Shown here piece by piece: positions 1-9,276 of a stretch of DNA of 36,761 nucleotides (the stretch's first letter is position 1; each line of letters starts with the position of its first letter). Source of the stretch: Ardenticatenales bacterium (lineage in GTDB: Bacteria > Chloroflexota > Anaerolineae > Promineifilales > UBA4811); contig JAUVHW010000008.1 of NCBI GenBank assembly GCA_030593075.1, positions 1 through 36,761 of the forward strand, read 5' to 3'. The position numbers were made by a program, and so were the translations under genes. The notes below the pieces were generated by a model that ran no database searches, had not been told where the DNA came from, and saw only the letters and a program-made list of their open reading frames with translations.

Positions 1-313
1 GCGAAAGGCCAACAAGGCGGTCATCACGGGCGGCGACCGCTCGGACGTCATCACGGCAGCGCTTCGCACTTCGACGAGGTGCTTCATTCTGACCGGCAAC
101 CTGCGGCCGGCGGTGCGGGTGCTCAGCGCGGCAGCCGACCAGGGCGTTCCCATGATCCTGGTCAAGGAGGACACGCTCTCCACGACCGAGAAGGTGGAAC
201 AGACTATGGGCCACGTGCGCCTATCGAGTCCGAAACAGATAGCGCGCCTCAAGGAGACGCTGCCCGAGTATCAGGGGATGGTTCAGGCAGTGCAGCAGGC
301 GCTGAACTTATAG
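1..313 (+). CDS. DRTGG-domain protein, C-terminal end (partial)
   Basis: The reading frame is open from base 2 and ends with TAG at 311-313, so only about the last 103 residues are present. The stretch KAVITGGDRSD followed by TRCFILTGNLRP and GVPMILVKEDTL matches the DRTGG domain found at the end of BioD-like/phosphotransacetylase-associated proteins and in some CBS-domain regulators. The visible part carries no catalytic residues I can name, so the function is not resolved. In the family, DRTGG domains are thought to be ligand-binding or regulatory. It lies upstream of pyk in the same direction with a gap of about 130 bases, so co-transcription is possible but not shown. The start lies outside the window. 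Confidence 0.75.
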   Translation, partial: RKANKAVITGGDRSDVITAALRTSTRCFILTGNLRPAVRVLSAAADQGVPMILVKEDTLSTTEKVEQTMGHVRLSSPKQIARLKETLPEYQGMVQAVQQALNL

Positions 314-448
314 CCGCATGGCCATGCTCAGACAGGTCAGTAGACGCTGGCTCTTGCGGATGGTAGCCCACAGACTAGAGGTTCGCCCGCACCAATCCGT
401 GGCCGATTTCTCTCTGACCAGGCCGACAGGTGGCCGGTCCGATTGCCT

Positions 449-2251
449 ATGCTCAAAACGAAAATCGTCTGCACCATAGGACCCGCCAGCCGAGAGCCGG
501 AGACTCTCCGCCAGCTGATGCTGGCAGGGATGAATCTAGCGCGGCTTAATTTCTCCCACGGCGATCAGGCATTCCACGGCGAGAACATCGCACGAATACG
601 GCAGGCCTCGGCCGAACTGGGCCGGCCGGTAGCCATTCTGGTGGATCTGCAAGGGCCCAAGCTGCGAGTCGGAGAGGTGGCGGCCGAGGGAATCCACCTG
701 GCTGATGGCGATACTCTGATCCTCACCAATAGACCGACCGCGGGCCACGGCGCGGGGGCGAATGGCGAGCCGGCTGAGGCTCCACTGCAGTACGCGAGCC
801 TGCCGCAGGAGGTCGAGCCGGACGAGCGCATTCTCATTGACGACGGCCTGCTGGAACTCCGGGTGCTGGAGACCACGCCGACCGACATCTTCTGCCGCGT
901 GATTACCGGCGGGGTGCTGAAATCGAACAAGGGGCTGAACCTGCCCAACGCGGCCCTCTCGATTCCCGCCATCACCGACAAGGACTGGGACGACCTGGAG
1001 TTCGGACTGGCGGCCGGAGCTGACTGGGTCGCTCTCTCTTTTGTCCGCACGACCTGCGAAGTGCTTCAGCTGCAGGAGCGGATTGCGGAGCTGAGCGAGT
1101 TCGGGCGGCCGGTGCCGGTCATCGCCAAGATCGAGAAACCAGAAGCGCTAGAGCACATCGACGCCATCATCGCGGCCGCTGACGGCGTCATGGTGGCGCG
1201 GGGTGACCTGGGTATCGAGACTGCGCCCGAGAGAGTGCCGATGGTCCAAAAGATGATCATCGCCAAGTGCAATGCGGCGGGAGTTCCGGTCATCACCGCG
1301 ACCCAGATGCTGGATTCGATGATCCGCAACCCCCGCCCTACTCGCGCGGAGGCCTCTGATGTTGCCAACGCGATACTCGACGGTACGGACGCGGTAATGC
1401 TCTCCGGCGAGACGGCCGTCGGCCTGTACCCGGTGGAAGCGGTGGAAACGATGGTAGACATAGCCCGGGAGGTGGAAGTAGCTCAGGGTGACCGCTGGGA
1501 GCTCCCATCCTACATACAGCGGCCGGTGGCCACGGTGACCGAGGCGGTCAGCCACGCCACCTGCGAGACGGCGCACGATCTGGGGGCGGCCGCCATCCTG
1601 AGTGCCACTGCTACCGGCAGTACCGCCGTGGCGGTAGCTCGCTACCGGCCGGCATGCCCCATTGTGGCCGTAACCCCCAGCCCCATGGTCCAGCGCCGGC
1701 TGCTGCTCTCGCGAGGAGTCTGGCCGGTGCTGGGCAAGCGGGCGGCCGACACCGATGAAATGCTGGACGGCGCCATCGAGGCCGCGGTAGAGAGCGGCCT
1801 GATACGCCGCGGAGAAACGGTGATCATTACGGCCGGGATATCACCCAGCCTGCCCGGCTCTCCAGGCTCGACGGACCTCATGAAGGTAGAGACCATCCCA
1901 GAGATACTGGCGCGGGGCACCGGAATCCAGGACCAGGTCGTCGTGGGCCGAGTCCGCCTGCTGGAGGCTCCCGAGGCCGTGGCGGCCGAAGAGATCAGGC
2001 CGGATGATATCCTGGTGCTGGACCAGAGCAGCCGGTCGCTGGTGCCGCTGGCTCGCCGGGCGGCCGGTTTGGTCACCCAGCAGGGCGGCCCCGAGTGCCA
2101 CGCCCAGCAGCTGGCAATGGAGCTGGGGATCCCCGCCATCACGGGAGTCGAGGACGTCTATCAGAAGCTGGCAGACGGCATGGACGTCACCCTGGACTGC
2201 CGGCGGGGGTTAATCATCGCCGGCCGGCATACCGATCTAGTCGACGAGTGA
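449..2251 (+). CDS. pyk: pyruvate kinase with extra C-terminal phosphohistidine-like domain
   Basis: Catalyses phosphoenolpyruvate + ADP to pyruvate + ATP, the last step of glycolysis, in the cytosol. The N-terminus KTKIVCTIGPAS, the metal/substrate segment around VIAKIEKPEAL, and the signature block NPRPTRAEASDVANAILDGT followed by DAVMLSGETAVG are canonical. The protein is about 600 residues against about 470 for the E. coli type. The extra about 110 residues form a PEP-utiliser-like mobile domain ending in GGPECHAQQLAMELGIPAI, as in Geobacillus-type enzymes. The start is uncertain: ATG at 449 gives MLKTKIV, while TTG at 443 is in frame and better spaced from the AGGTGG at 427-432. eno lies downstream after a small membrane-protein gene. 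Confidence 0.96.
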   Translation: MLKTKIVCTIGPASREPETLRQLMLAGMNLARLNFSHGDQAFHGENIARIRQASAELGRPVAILVDLQGPKLRVGEVAAEGIHLADGDTLILTNRPTAGHGAGANGEPAEAPLQYASLPQEVEPDERILIDDGLLELRVLETTPTDIFCRVITGGVLKSNKGLNLPNAALSIPAITDKDWDDLEFGLAAGADWVALSFVRTTCEVLQLQERIAELSEFGRPVPVIAKIEKPEALEHIDAIIAAADGVMVARGDLGIETAPERVPMVQKMIIAKCNAAGVPVITATQMLDSMIRNPRPTRAEASDVANAILDGTDAVMLSGETAVGLYPVEAVETMVDIAREVEVAQGDRWELPSYIQRPVATVTEAVSHATCETAHDLGAAAILSATATGSTAVAVARYRPACPIVAVTPSPMVQRRLLLSRGVWPVLGKRAADTDEMLDGAIEAAVESGLIRRGETVIITAGISPSLPGSPGSTDLMKVETIPEILARGTGIQDQVVVGRVRLLEAPEAVAAEEIRPDDILVLDQSSRSLVPLARRAAGLVTQQGGPECHAQQLAMELGIPAITGVEDVYQKLADGMDVTLDCRRGLIIAGRHTDLVDE

Positions 2252-2389
2252 GGCTCCTCGAGCCGCTGTCAGCCGGCCGCGGGGCGCCATCTCAAGCGTG
2301 GCGGCAGCGCTCATGGTCCCGGCAGTGCGCTTGGGCGCCCCCTCCGGGTGTGGGACTTGTCTCACCCACGTCTTACCGTGAGGCACTCG

Positions 2390-2842
2390 ATGGATGCCAA
2401 GATCAAGGCAGCTCTGGCAGTAGGCGGGGGCTTGCTGGTCCTCAACCTCGGTCTGGGGTTGGTCTGCCAGGCCTTGCCGGTGACGCTCACCGTTATCGGA
2501 GGCGCACTGGCAGGCTGGCTGGCGATTTCGTGGGCCAAGGATAGGGACCTTGAAGAGAGTCCGGCCGCAGAAGGCGCCATCGCAGGAACCCTGGCTGGAA
2601 TTGCCGGCTTCCTTGGGCAGGTGGGCGCCGCCGTCATCAACGCGCTGTTTGTGGTCTCCACCCCTCTGGAGAACCCTTTCAGCGGGATCCCCTTCACCGA
2701 GCAGGAGGCTGCCGCTGGCGGAGCGTTCGCTGTGGTCTGCTGGGGCTGCGCCGGAATGGCGGCGGTGGCGGCTTCTGTCGGAGCAGCGGCGCTGGCGGCC
2801 AAGTACGCGGCCGAGCGCCCGACTCTGGAGCCATTCCGGTGA
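2390..2842 (+). CDS. small hydrophobic membrane protein, unknown function
   Basis: About 150 residues, very rich in Ala, Gly, Leu and Val, with roughly four hydrophobic stretches (residues about 5-30, 30-45, 60-90 and 110-135) that look like membrane segments. I chose ATG at 2390 because GTGAGG at 2378-2383 lies 6 bases upstream; the frame stays open further 5' but without a better site. Short charged loops (AKDRDLEES and EQEAAAG) separate the segments. I do not recognise a named family; similar small glycine-zipper-like proteins are common in Chloroflexota. It sits between pyk and eno on the same strand but shows no link to glycolysis. Coding status is supported by the SD, its length and the regular hydrophobic pattern. 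Confidence 0.65.
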   Translation: MDAKIKAALAVGGGLLVLNLGLGLVCQALPVTLTVIGGALAGWLAISWAKDRDLEESPAAEGAIAGTLAGIAGFLGQVGAAVINALFVVSTPLENPFSGIPFTEQEAAAGGAFAVVCWGCAGMAAVAASVGAAALAAKYAAERPTLEPFR

Positions 2843-2874
2843 CCCTCTTTCCGTGCCCAGCCTGTTTTGTGTGC

Positions 2875-2903
2875 TTGCCAGAACCCCGCGCCGGCTGTAC
2901 ACT
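2875..2903 (+). promoter_or_regulatory. sigma70-type promoter for eno
   Basis: TTGCCA at 2875-2880 and TACACT at 2898-2903 are separated by exactly 17 bases, just upstream of eno. Transcription would start near 2910, giving a leader of about 60 bases. The -35 matches the consensus at 5 of 6 positions and the -10 at 4 of 6. This is sequence matching only. Confidence 0.45.
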
Positions 2904-2911
2904 CTGCATGA

Positions 2912-4264
<1,353 letters not shown>

Positions 4265-4309
4265 CGCGTATCCGAGCACTGATAGTCACTACGCGAAGAC
4301 AGTCACAGT

Positions 4310-5287
4310 ATGAGTAGCGAGCCGCTTTTCCTGGGTATTGACCTGGGCGGCACCAAGATATTCACCGGGCTAGTCAATAGCTCCGGCGAGGTGGTCACCC
4401 AGGACTACCGAAAGACCAAGGCCAAGAGAGGCCCAGAGGCAGTCGTGCAAGGGCTGATTGCCTCCGCAGGCCAGGTGATGCAGGATGCTGGCGTGCCGGC
4501 CGAGCAGATCAGGGCGGTCGGCGTCGGTTCGCCTGGGCCGGTGGACGCTGCCGAAGGCCTGGTCGTCGCCCCTCCTAACCTGCCAGGCTGGGACCGAGTC
4601 CCGCTGCGGCAGACGATTGAGGAGGCACTCGGGATCCCCACCCACCTCGAGAACGACGCCAACGCGGCCGCCTTGGGCGAGAATGTCTTTGGCGCCGGCC
4701 GGGGCAGCAAGGAGATGATCTACATGACCGTCAGCACCGGTGTTGGTGGCGGTTTCATCTTCGGAGGCAAGCTGTATGGCGGTGCGTCTGGCGCGGCGGC
4801 CGAGGTTGGCCACATGACCATCCTGCCGCGCGGCCCGCACTGCGGCTGCGGCAACCGCGGCTGCCTGGAGGCAGTGGCATCCGGCACCGCCATCGCGCGG
4901 GAGGGCCGCGAGCTGCTGCTGAGGAATGTGCCGACGCTGATCGCCGAGCTGGCGGGAGGCGACCCTGACCTGGTCAGCGCCAAGCTGGTTGCCCAGGCCG
5001 CGCAGCAAGGGGATGCCGAGGCAGAGGAGATCATCTACGAGGCCATGAGCTATCTGGGAGTGGGAGTGGCCAATCTGGTCAACCTCCTCAACCCAGAACT
5101 CATTGTCATCGGTGGTGGGCTGACCAACATGGGCGATGCCCTCTTCGGCCCCGTGCGCCGGGCTGTAGATAGACGAACGTTCCCCATCGCCGCACAGAGA
5201 GTCCGGATTGTCCCGGCCGAATTGGGAGACCGGGTAGGGGTGCTGGGAGCGGCAGCGGTGGCGATGCAGAGAGCGAGGGTAGCATGA
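4310..5287 (+). CDS. glk: ROK-family glucokinase
   Basis: Probably phosphorylates glucose to glucose-6-phosphate with ATP; the exact sugar cannot be read from sequence. The ATP-binding DLGGTK is at residues 11-16, the catalytic Asp at about 116 in ENDANAAALGE, and the ROK zinc site is H168 with C178, C180 and C185 in HCGCGNRGCLE. E165 and H168 of EVGHM are the usual glucose-contacting residues. The length of 325 residues is typical, and there is no N-terminal helix-turn-helix, so it is a kinase rather than a ROK repressor. Its stop overlaps the prs start by the ATGA arrangement at 5284-5287, indicating translational coupling. Other ROK kinases such as fructokinase or ManNAc kinase remain possible. 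Confidence 0.9.
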   Translation: MSSEPLFLGIDLGGTKIFTGLVNSSGEVVTQDYRKTKAKRGPEAVVQGLIASAGQVMQDAGVPAEQIRAVGVGSPGPVDAAEGLVVAPPNLPGWDRVPLRQTIEEALGIPTHLENDANAAALGENVFGAGRGSKEMIYMTVSTGVGGGFIFGGKLYGGASGAAAEVGHMTILPRGPHCGCGNRGCLEAVASGTAIAREGRELLLRNVPTLIAELAGGDPDLVSAKLVAQAAQQGDAEAEEIIYEAMSYLGVGVANLVNLLNPELIVIGGGLTNMGDALFGPVRRAVDRRTFPIAAQRVRIVPAELGDRVGVLGAAAVAMQRARVA

Positions 5288-6288
5288 GCCAAGATACTGC
5301 CTTGGGCCAAGATACTGCCTTGGGCCAAGACACGCTGGATAGGCTGCTGATCTTCAGCGGCAACGCGCACCCCAGACTAGCGCACGAGATCGCCCACTAC
5401 CTGGGGCTGGAACTCGGCCCCGCAACCGCGACCAAGTTCTCCAACGACAACATCAGCGCCCACCTGGGGGTCAGCGTGCGGTCCAGACACGTTTTCATAG
5501 TCCAGCCCCTCTCACCGCCGTGCAGCGACCACTTGATGGAGTTGCTCCTGATGCTGGACGTGGCTCGAGGCGCCGGCGCCAGGAGCGTTCACGCGGTAAT
5601 CCCCTATTTCTCCTACGCACGTTCGGACAAAAAGGACGCTCCCCGCATCTCAATCGCCGCTCGCCTGGTGGCTGACCTGCTGGTTACGGCCGGGGCCACT
5701 CACGTGGTGGCGATGACACTCCACTCGCCCCAGGTCCACGGTTTTTTCAGCGTCCCGGCCGACCACCTCACGGCCCATTCGGTGTTTGTGGACTATCTGA
5801 ATGGACAGGACCTGAGCAACGCGGTCATCGTCTCGCCCGACATTGGCCACTCCAAGCGGACAGCCAACCTGGCGCGGGCTCTGGGTCTGCCGTTGGCAGC
5901 CGCGGACAAGGTACGCCAGTCTGACGATTCGGTGGTTATGTCGGGATTCATGGGCCAGGTGCGCGGAAAGTGGGCCATCATAGTAGATGACGAGATCGCC
6001 TCGGGCGCCTCGACGGTTGCCACCACGGACCTCCTCAGGAGAGAGAACGTCTCTCGCGTGACGGTGATGGTCACACACGGCCTCTTCACCGGTCCAGCCG
6101 TTGAGCGGCTCAATGCGGTGAAGGAGATCGACGAGATAGTAGTCACCAACACGGTGCCTCTACCGCCGGAGCGCCGGCCGGAGCGGCTGAAGGTACTCTC
6201 GGTGGCTCACATCTTTGGCGAAGTGATTCGCCACCACGTACTGGGCGAATCCATCGGGGCACTGTTCGAGTTCTGGCCTACGGGGTAG
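5284..6288 (+). CDS. prs: ribose-phosphate diphosphokinase (PRPP synthetase)
   Basis: Makes PRPP from ribose-5-phosphate and ATP for nucleotide, histidine and tryptophan synthesis. Visible motifs are FSNDN (residues 52-56), YARSDKKDAPRISIAARL (111-128), TLHSPQVHGFF (145-155), the flexible-loop pair K209/R211 in DKVR, and the PRPP loop VDDEIASGAST (234-244). It belongs to the FSNDN/SDKKD subgroup rather than the Bacillus FSDGE/QDRK type. The ATG overlaps the glucokinase stop by four bases. The first 17 residues are an unusual tandem repeat, (QDTALG)2 plus QDT, absent from typical family members. An internal start is possible, but no internal ATG or strong ribosome site is seen before the conserved LLIFSGN. 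Confidence 0.92.
   Translation: MSQDTALGQDTALGQDTLDRLLIFSGNAHPRLAHEIAHYLGLELGPATATKFSNDNISAHLGVSVRSRHVFIVQPLSPPCSDHLMELLLMLDVARGAGARSVHAVIPYFSYARSDKKDAPRISIAARLVADLLVTAGATHVVAMTLHSPQVHGFFSVPADHLTAHSVFVDYLNGQDLSNAVIVSPDIGHSKRTANLARALGLPLAAADKVRQSDDSVVMSGFMGQVRGKWAIIVDDEIASGASTVATTDLLRRENVSRVTVMVTHGLFTGPAVERLNAVKEIDEIVVTNTVPLPPERRPERLKVLSVAHIFGEVIRHHVLGESIGALFEFWPTG
5290..5331 (+). repeat. 18-bp in-frame tandem repeat at the start of prs
   Basis: The 18-base unit CAAGATACTGCCTTGGGC occurs twice without mismatch (5290-5307 and 5308-5325), followed by six more bases that match the first five positions of the unit. It encodes QDTALG-QDTALG-QD. The unit is a multiple of three, so copy-number changes would keep the frame. 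Confidence 0.95.
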
Positions 6289-6333
6289 GCCTCGCTCATC
6301 CCCGAAATTGCCCCCCCACCGGCGCAACGCTGG

Positions 6334-7539
6334 TCAGCGCAGTAGCCAGCGGCGCAGGCGGTCGATAGCTCGGGTGCTGGCCCAGGTACTCAGGTACTCC
6401 GGCGGTCCCCCATAGCCACGTTCCTGGCTCTCCCCGGCGTCCGGTGCCGACAAGGCAAACCCAATCACCGACCGGCCGCTCTCCTCCCTTTCAACTAGCA
6501 CCGCCAACCCCAGCCGGGCCTTGGCAGCCAATCGGGCCTGTCGCGCAGCTGATTCGGCTCGTTCAGCCAGAGGAGCATCGAGACCGGTGGCCAGATCCAG
6601 CGCGGCCGCCAGTTGCTGCCAGTCAGACCCGGCAAACACCCGGCGTAGCGTCTTTGCGGCCGGCGGAGAGGCGCTGAGCCGCTCGCCAGTCACGCCGCCG
6701 GTGCCGGCTTCGGCCACTGCGACCGTCAGTTCCCTTCGCACCAGCAGGGGGAGAACCGCCTCCTCGATTGTCTCGGTCCCCTCTCCGTAGACGCTCATGC
6801 CCAGCCGGCCGCGGATGTCCCGGACAATGGGCTCGATCAGCGCCTCTGCCTCTTCGCGGGTGGCTGCCTTGGCAGCAACGCGGATGTCCGTCTGACCGGC
6901 GTGGGCCGCCAGGCCGACAGTGGGGTTGGCGAGTCGCTCCAGGTCCTGGATAGCCGCATCGATCGCGCTCTCCCCGATTCCGGCCGTGCGGAGCACGCGG
7001 GAGAGGATCACGGCCGGCGCGCCCATCTTTTCCTGCAGATAGGGGATTACGGCACTGCTGAGCATATAGGTCATCTCTTTGGGGACCCCTGGAAGGCTGA
7101 CCACACTACCCCGCTCAGTCTCGACGATAAAGCAAGGCGCCGTACCCACTGGATTCTCCAGCCCGATGGCGCCGGCCGGCACGTAGGCCTGCTGGCGGCT
7201 GTTGGGGCTCATCTTGGCCCCCCAGCGGGCGTAGCGGGCCGAAATCTGCTCCAACAAATCGGCGCGCAACTCCAGCGGGCGGCCCGTTGCCTGGGCGACT
7301 GCCTGCCGAGTCACGTCGTCCACAGTGGGTCCCAGCCCTCCGGTGGTGATAACCACGTCGGCCCGGTCGAGGGCGGCATTGACGGCGGCCGCGGTTCTTT
7401 CGACATTGTCCCCCACGGTAGTCAAGTAATAGAGGTCCAGTCCAATGTCGCGCACGGTGCGAGCGATGTGGGCCGAGTTGGTGTCCACGATGTCCCCTAG
7501 CAGCAGTTCGGTGCCAATAGTCACTATCTCAGCATTCAT
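6334..7539 (-). CDS. cinA: CinA-like protein with degenerate C-terminal amidase domain
   Basis: The N-terminal half is a clear CinA/MoaB-MogA-like domain: EIVTIGTELLLGDIVDTNS, then VITTGGLGPTVDDVT and VVSLPGVPKEM. In characterised CinA proteins this half hydrolyses ADP-ribose and the C-terminal half deamidates nicotinamide mononucleotide (PncC activity). Here the C-terminal half starts with AEAGTGGVTGERLS where the family has AESCTGG, and the later GIAGP-like block is missing, so deamidase activity is doubtful. I chose ATG at 7539 because GGAG at 7547-7550 is 7 bases upstream; an ATG at 7545 is too close to it. The gene converges on prs with only about 45 bases between stops. Length is 401 residues, normal for the family. 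Confidence 0.88.
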   Translation of the reverse strand: MNAEIVTIGTELLLGDIVDTNSAHIARTVRDIGLDLYYLTTVGDNVERTAAAVNAALDRADVVITTGGLGPTVDDVTRQAVAQATGRPLELRADLLEQISARYARWGAKMSPNSRQQAYVPAGAIGLENPVGTAPCFIVETERGSVVSLPGVPKEMTYMLSSAVIPYLQEKMGAPAVILSRVLRTAGIGESAIDAAIQDLERLANPTVGLAAHAGQTDIRVAAKAATREEAEALIEPIVRDIRGRLGMSVYGEGTETIEEAVLPLLVRRELTVAVAEAGTGGVTGERLSASPPAAKTLRRVFAGSDWQQLAAALDLATGLDAPLAERAESAARQARLAAKARLGLAVLVEREESGRSVIGFALSAPDAGESQERGYGGPPEYLSTWASTRAIDRLRRWLLR

Positions 7540-7608
7540 TCCCATTCTCCAGCCACGCCCCGGTCCGAGAATCGCGCCCGGCGACCTTCCCGATCCGGCG
7601 AAGGGAGC

Positions 7609-7637
7609 ATTCTAGCACGAACCAGAAAGGCAAGCAA
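7609..7637 (-). promoter_or_regulatory. extended -10 promoter for cinA
   Basis: Read on the minus strand, TTGCTT (7637-7632) is followed after 17 bases by TAGAAT (7614-7609). The base triplet TGC just before the -10 makes it an extended -10 element. It would start transcription near 7602, about 60 bases before the cinA start. Confidence 0.5.
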
Positions 7638-7712
7638 TTCTCGCAAATTCGCGCTCACCGGGGGATGCACGAAATGGCACCTTGCGATAACATTCCAGCC
7701 AGAGGGATGACG

Positions 7713-8912
7713 ATGAAGATCGGCATGCTGACCGACTGCTACCGGCCGGTGATCAATGGAATCACCCATTTCATCTGCCTGTGCAAACGCGAAATGGAGG
7801 CGGCCGGACATCAGGTGTGGATCTTTACCTATGGTGATCAGGATAGCGCGGATGCCGAACAGGGTGTCGTGCGATCACCAGGCATACCGTTGGCCGACAG
7901 CGGCTACTACTTTAGCCTGACCTACTCGCGCCAGGCACGAGAGAAGCTGTCAGAGATGGACGTCCTACACGCCCATCACCCGTTCTTCAGCGGCCGGATG
8001 GCGGTCCGCTATGGGCGGCGGCTTAACCTGCCCATTGTATTCACCAACCACACCCGATACGACCTGTATGCCCAGGCCTATCTCCCGGCCGTGCCGCCGG
8101 TGCTGACCGGCTACTACCTCGAGAGCTACATGCCCGCCTTTGCCCGCCGGTGCGACCTGATGATCGCTCCCTCGGCCGGGCTCAAGCAGGTCCTGTTGGA
8201 GATGGGGGTCGATCAGGAGATCGCCGTCATCCCCAACGGAATCGACCTGGAGCCACTCTACCACCCAGCCACAGCGGTGTCACGGCGAGAACTGGACATT
8301 CCGGACGATGCCACCGTACTGATCTATTGCGGCCGGTTGGGGCCCGAAAAGAACGTAGACTTGCTGCTCCAGGCCTTTGCGGGCGCGGCCCAGGCGGTTC
8401 CCAGCGCTTACCTGGTGCTGGTGGGGGGTGGTCCGGCCGAGAGCAGCATACAGGAACAGGCTGAACAGCTCTCCAGGGTCCGCTGCGTCGGCCAAGTGCC
8501 TTACGAAGAAGTGCCAGCCTATCTAGCGCTGGCCGACCTCTTTGCCACCGCCTCGGTGACCGAGGTACACCCGCTGTCGGTGATCGAGGCGCTGGCGGCC
8601 GGCCTCCCGGTGCTCGGCATCCACTCACCGGGCATCAGTGACACGGTCCGCGACACAGTGGACGGGTTCTTGACCACTCATGATCTGGCATCCTTCACCG
8701 CACTGATGGTGCGGCTGCTGCTCCAACCCGAACTGCGGGCGGCAATGGCAGCCAACGCTCGGGAGCGGAGCAGCTACTATGACATCCGGACCTGCACCGC
8801 CACGTTGTTGGACCACTACCGGTGCCTGGTCGACGATGCCCGAACGCGGTCGCCCAGGGAAGAGCTCTGGGAGACTCTGGTTCAGGAGGTCCGGCAGGTG
8901 CTGGGTGAGTAG
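7713..8912 (+). CDS. GT4-family glycosyltransferase
   Basis: A GT-B fold retaining glycosyltransferase. The N-terminal domain begins MKIGMLTDCYRPVINGI and includes AHHPFFSG and FTNHTRYDLYAQAY, typical of the group that adds glucose or mannose to diacylglycerol or phosphatidylinositol. The C-terminal donor-binding domain has YCGRLGPEKNVDLLLQAF, LVLVGGGP and the EX7E-type element in TEVHPLSVIEALAAGLPVLG. I chose ATG at 7713 because GAGGG at 7702-7706 is 6 bases upstream, whereas the ATG at 7707 directly abuts it. Glycolipid synthesis at the cytoplasmic face of the membrane is the likely role, but the acceptor and sugar are inferred. yraN overlaps its 3' end by 8 bases, so the two are probably coupled. 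Confidence 0.88.
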   Translation: MKIGMLTDCYRPVINGITHFICLCKREMEAAGHQVWIFTYGDQDSADAEQGVVRSPGIPLADSGYYFSLTYSRQAREKLSEMDVLHAHHPFFSGRMAVRYGRRLNLPIVFTNHTRYDLYAQAYLPAVPPVLTGYYLESYMPAFARRCDLMIAPSAGLKQVLLEMGVDQEIAVIPNGIDLEPLYHPATAVSRRELDIPDDATVLIYCGRLGPEKNVDLLLQAFAGAAQAVPSAYLVLVGGGPAESSIQEQAEQLSRVRCVGQVPYEEVPAYLALADLFATASVTEVHPLSVIEALAAGLPVLGIHSPGISDTVRDTVDGFLTTHDLASFTALMVRLLLQPELRAAMAANARERSSYYDIRTCTATLLDHYRCLVDDARTRSPREELWETLVQEVRQVLGE

Positions 8913-9276
8913 CGACCGGAAGCAGTTAGGGCATTGGGGAGAAGAGGCGGCCGTACGCCAGCTGGCAGCGGCCGGCCACGAGATAGTCGAGCGCAACTAC
9001 CGCTGCTCCGAAGGCGAGATGGACCTGATTGCCCGGCAAGAGGACGTCTGGGTCTTTGTGGAGGTCAAGACCCGGCGCGGGGACGCATACGGCCGGCCGG
9101 AAGACGCCGTCACCCCGGCCAAGGCGGCCCGGCTGCTGCGGGTGGCGGAGAGCTACCTGCAGGAGCGCGGCCTGGCGGACGTCGCCTGGCGAGTGGACGT
9201 AATCGCGGTGGAACTGGATTCCGGCGGCAAGCTGCTCCGGATCGAGCAGATCGAGAACGCGGTGTCCGGATGGTAG
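8905..9276 (+). CDS. yraN: YraN/UPF0102 family nuclease-like protein
   Basis: 123 residues with the UPF0102 pattern: GHWGEEAAVRQL near the N-terminus, RNYRCSEGEMDLIA, and FVEVKTRR. E38, D40, E53 and K55 form the acid-D-ExK arrangement of restriction-endonuclease-like folds. Family members are often next to rnhB or in genome-maintenance clusters, but the biochemical role is not settled. I chose GTG at 8905, which overlaps the glycosyltransferase stop by 8 bases and has GGCAGG about 6 bases upstream; the frame extends further 5' only as the shadow of the upstream gene. Its own stop overlaps the miaA start by 7 bases, so the three genes form one translationally coupled unit. Confidence 0.9.
   Translation: MSSDRKQLGHWGEEAAVRQLAAAGHEIVERNYRCSEGEMDLIARQEDVWVFVEVKTRRGDAYGRPEDAVTPAKAARLLRVAESYLQERGLADVAWRVDVIAVELDSGGKLLRIEQIENAVSGW

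Noticed and set aside
354-384. Promoter-like pair TTGCGG and TAGAGG upstream of pyk
   Set aside because: Both boxes match only about half of the consensus positions; not supported enough to annotate.
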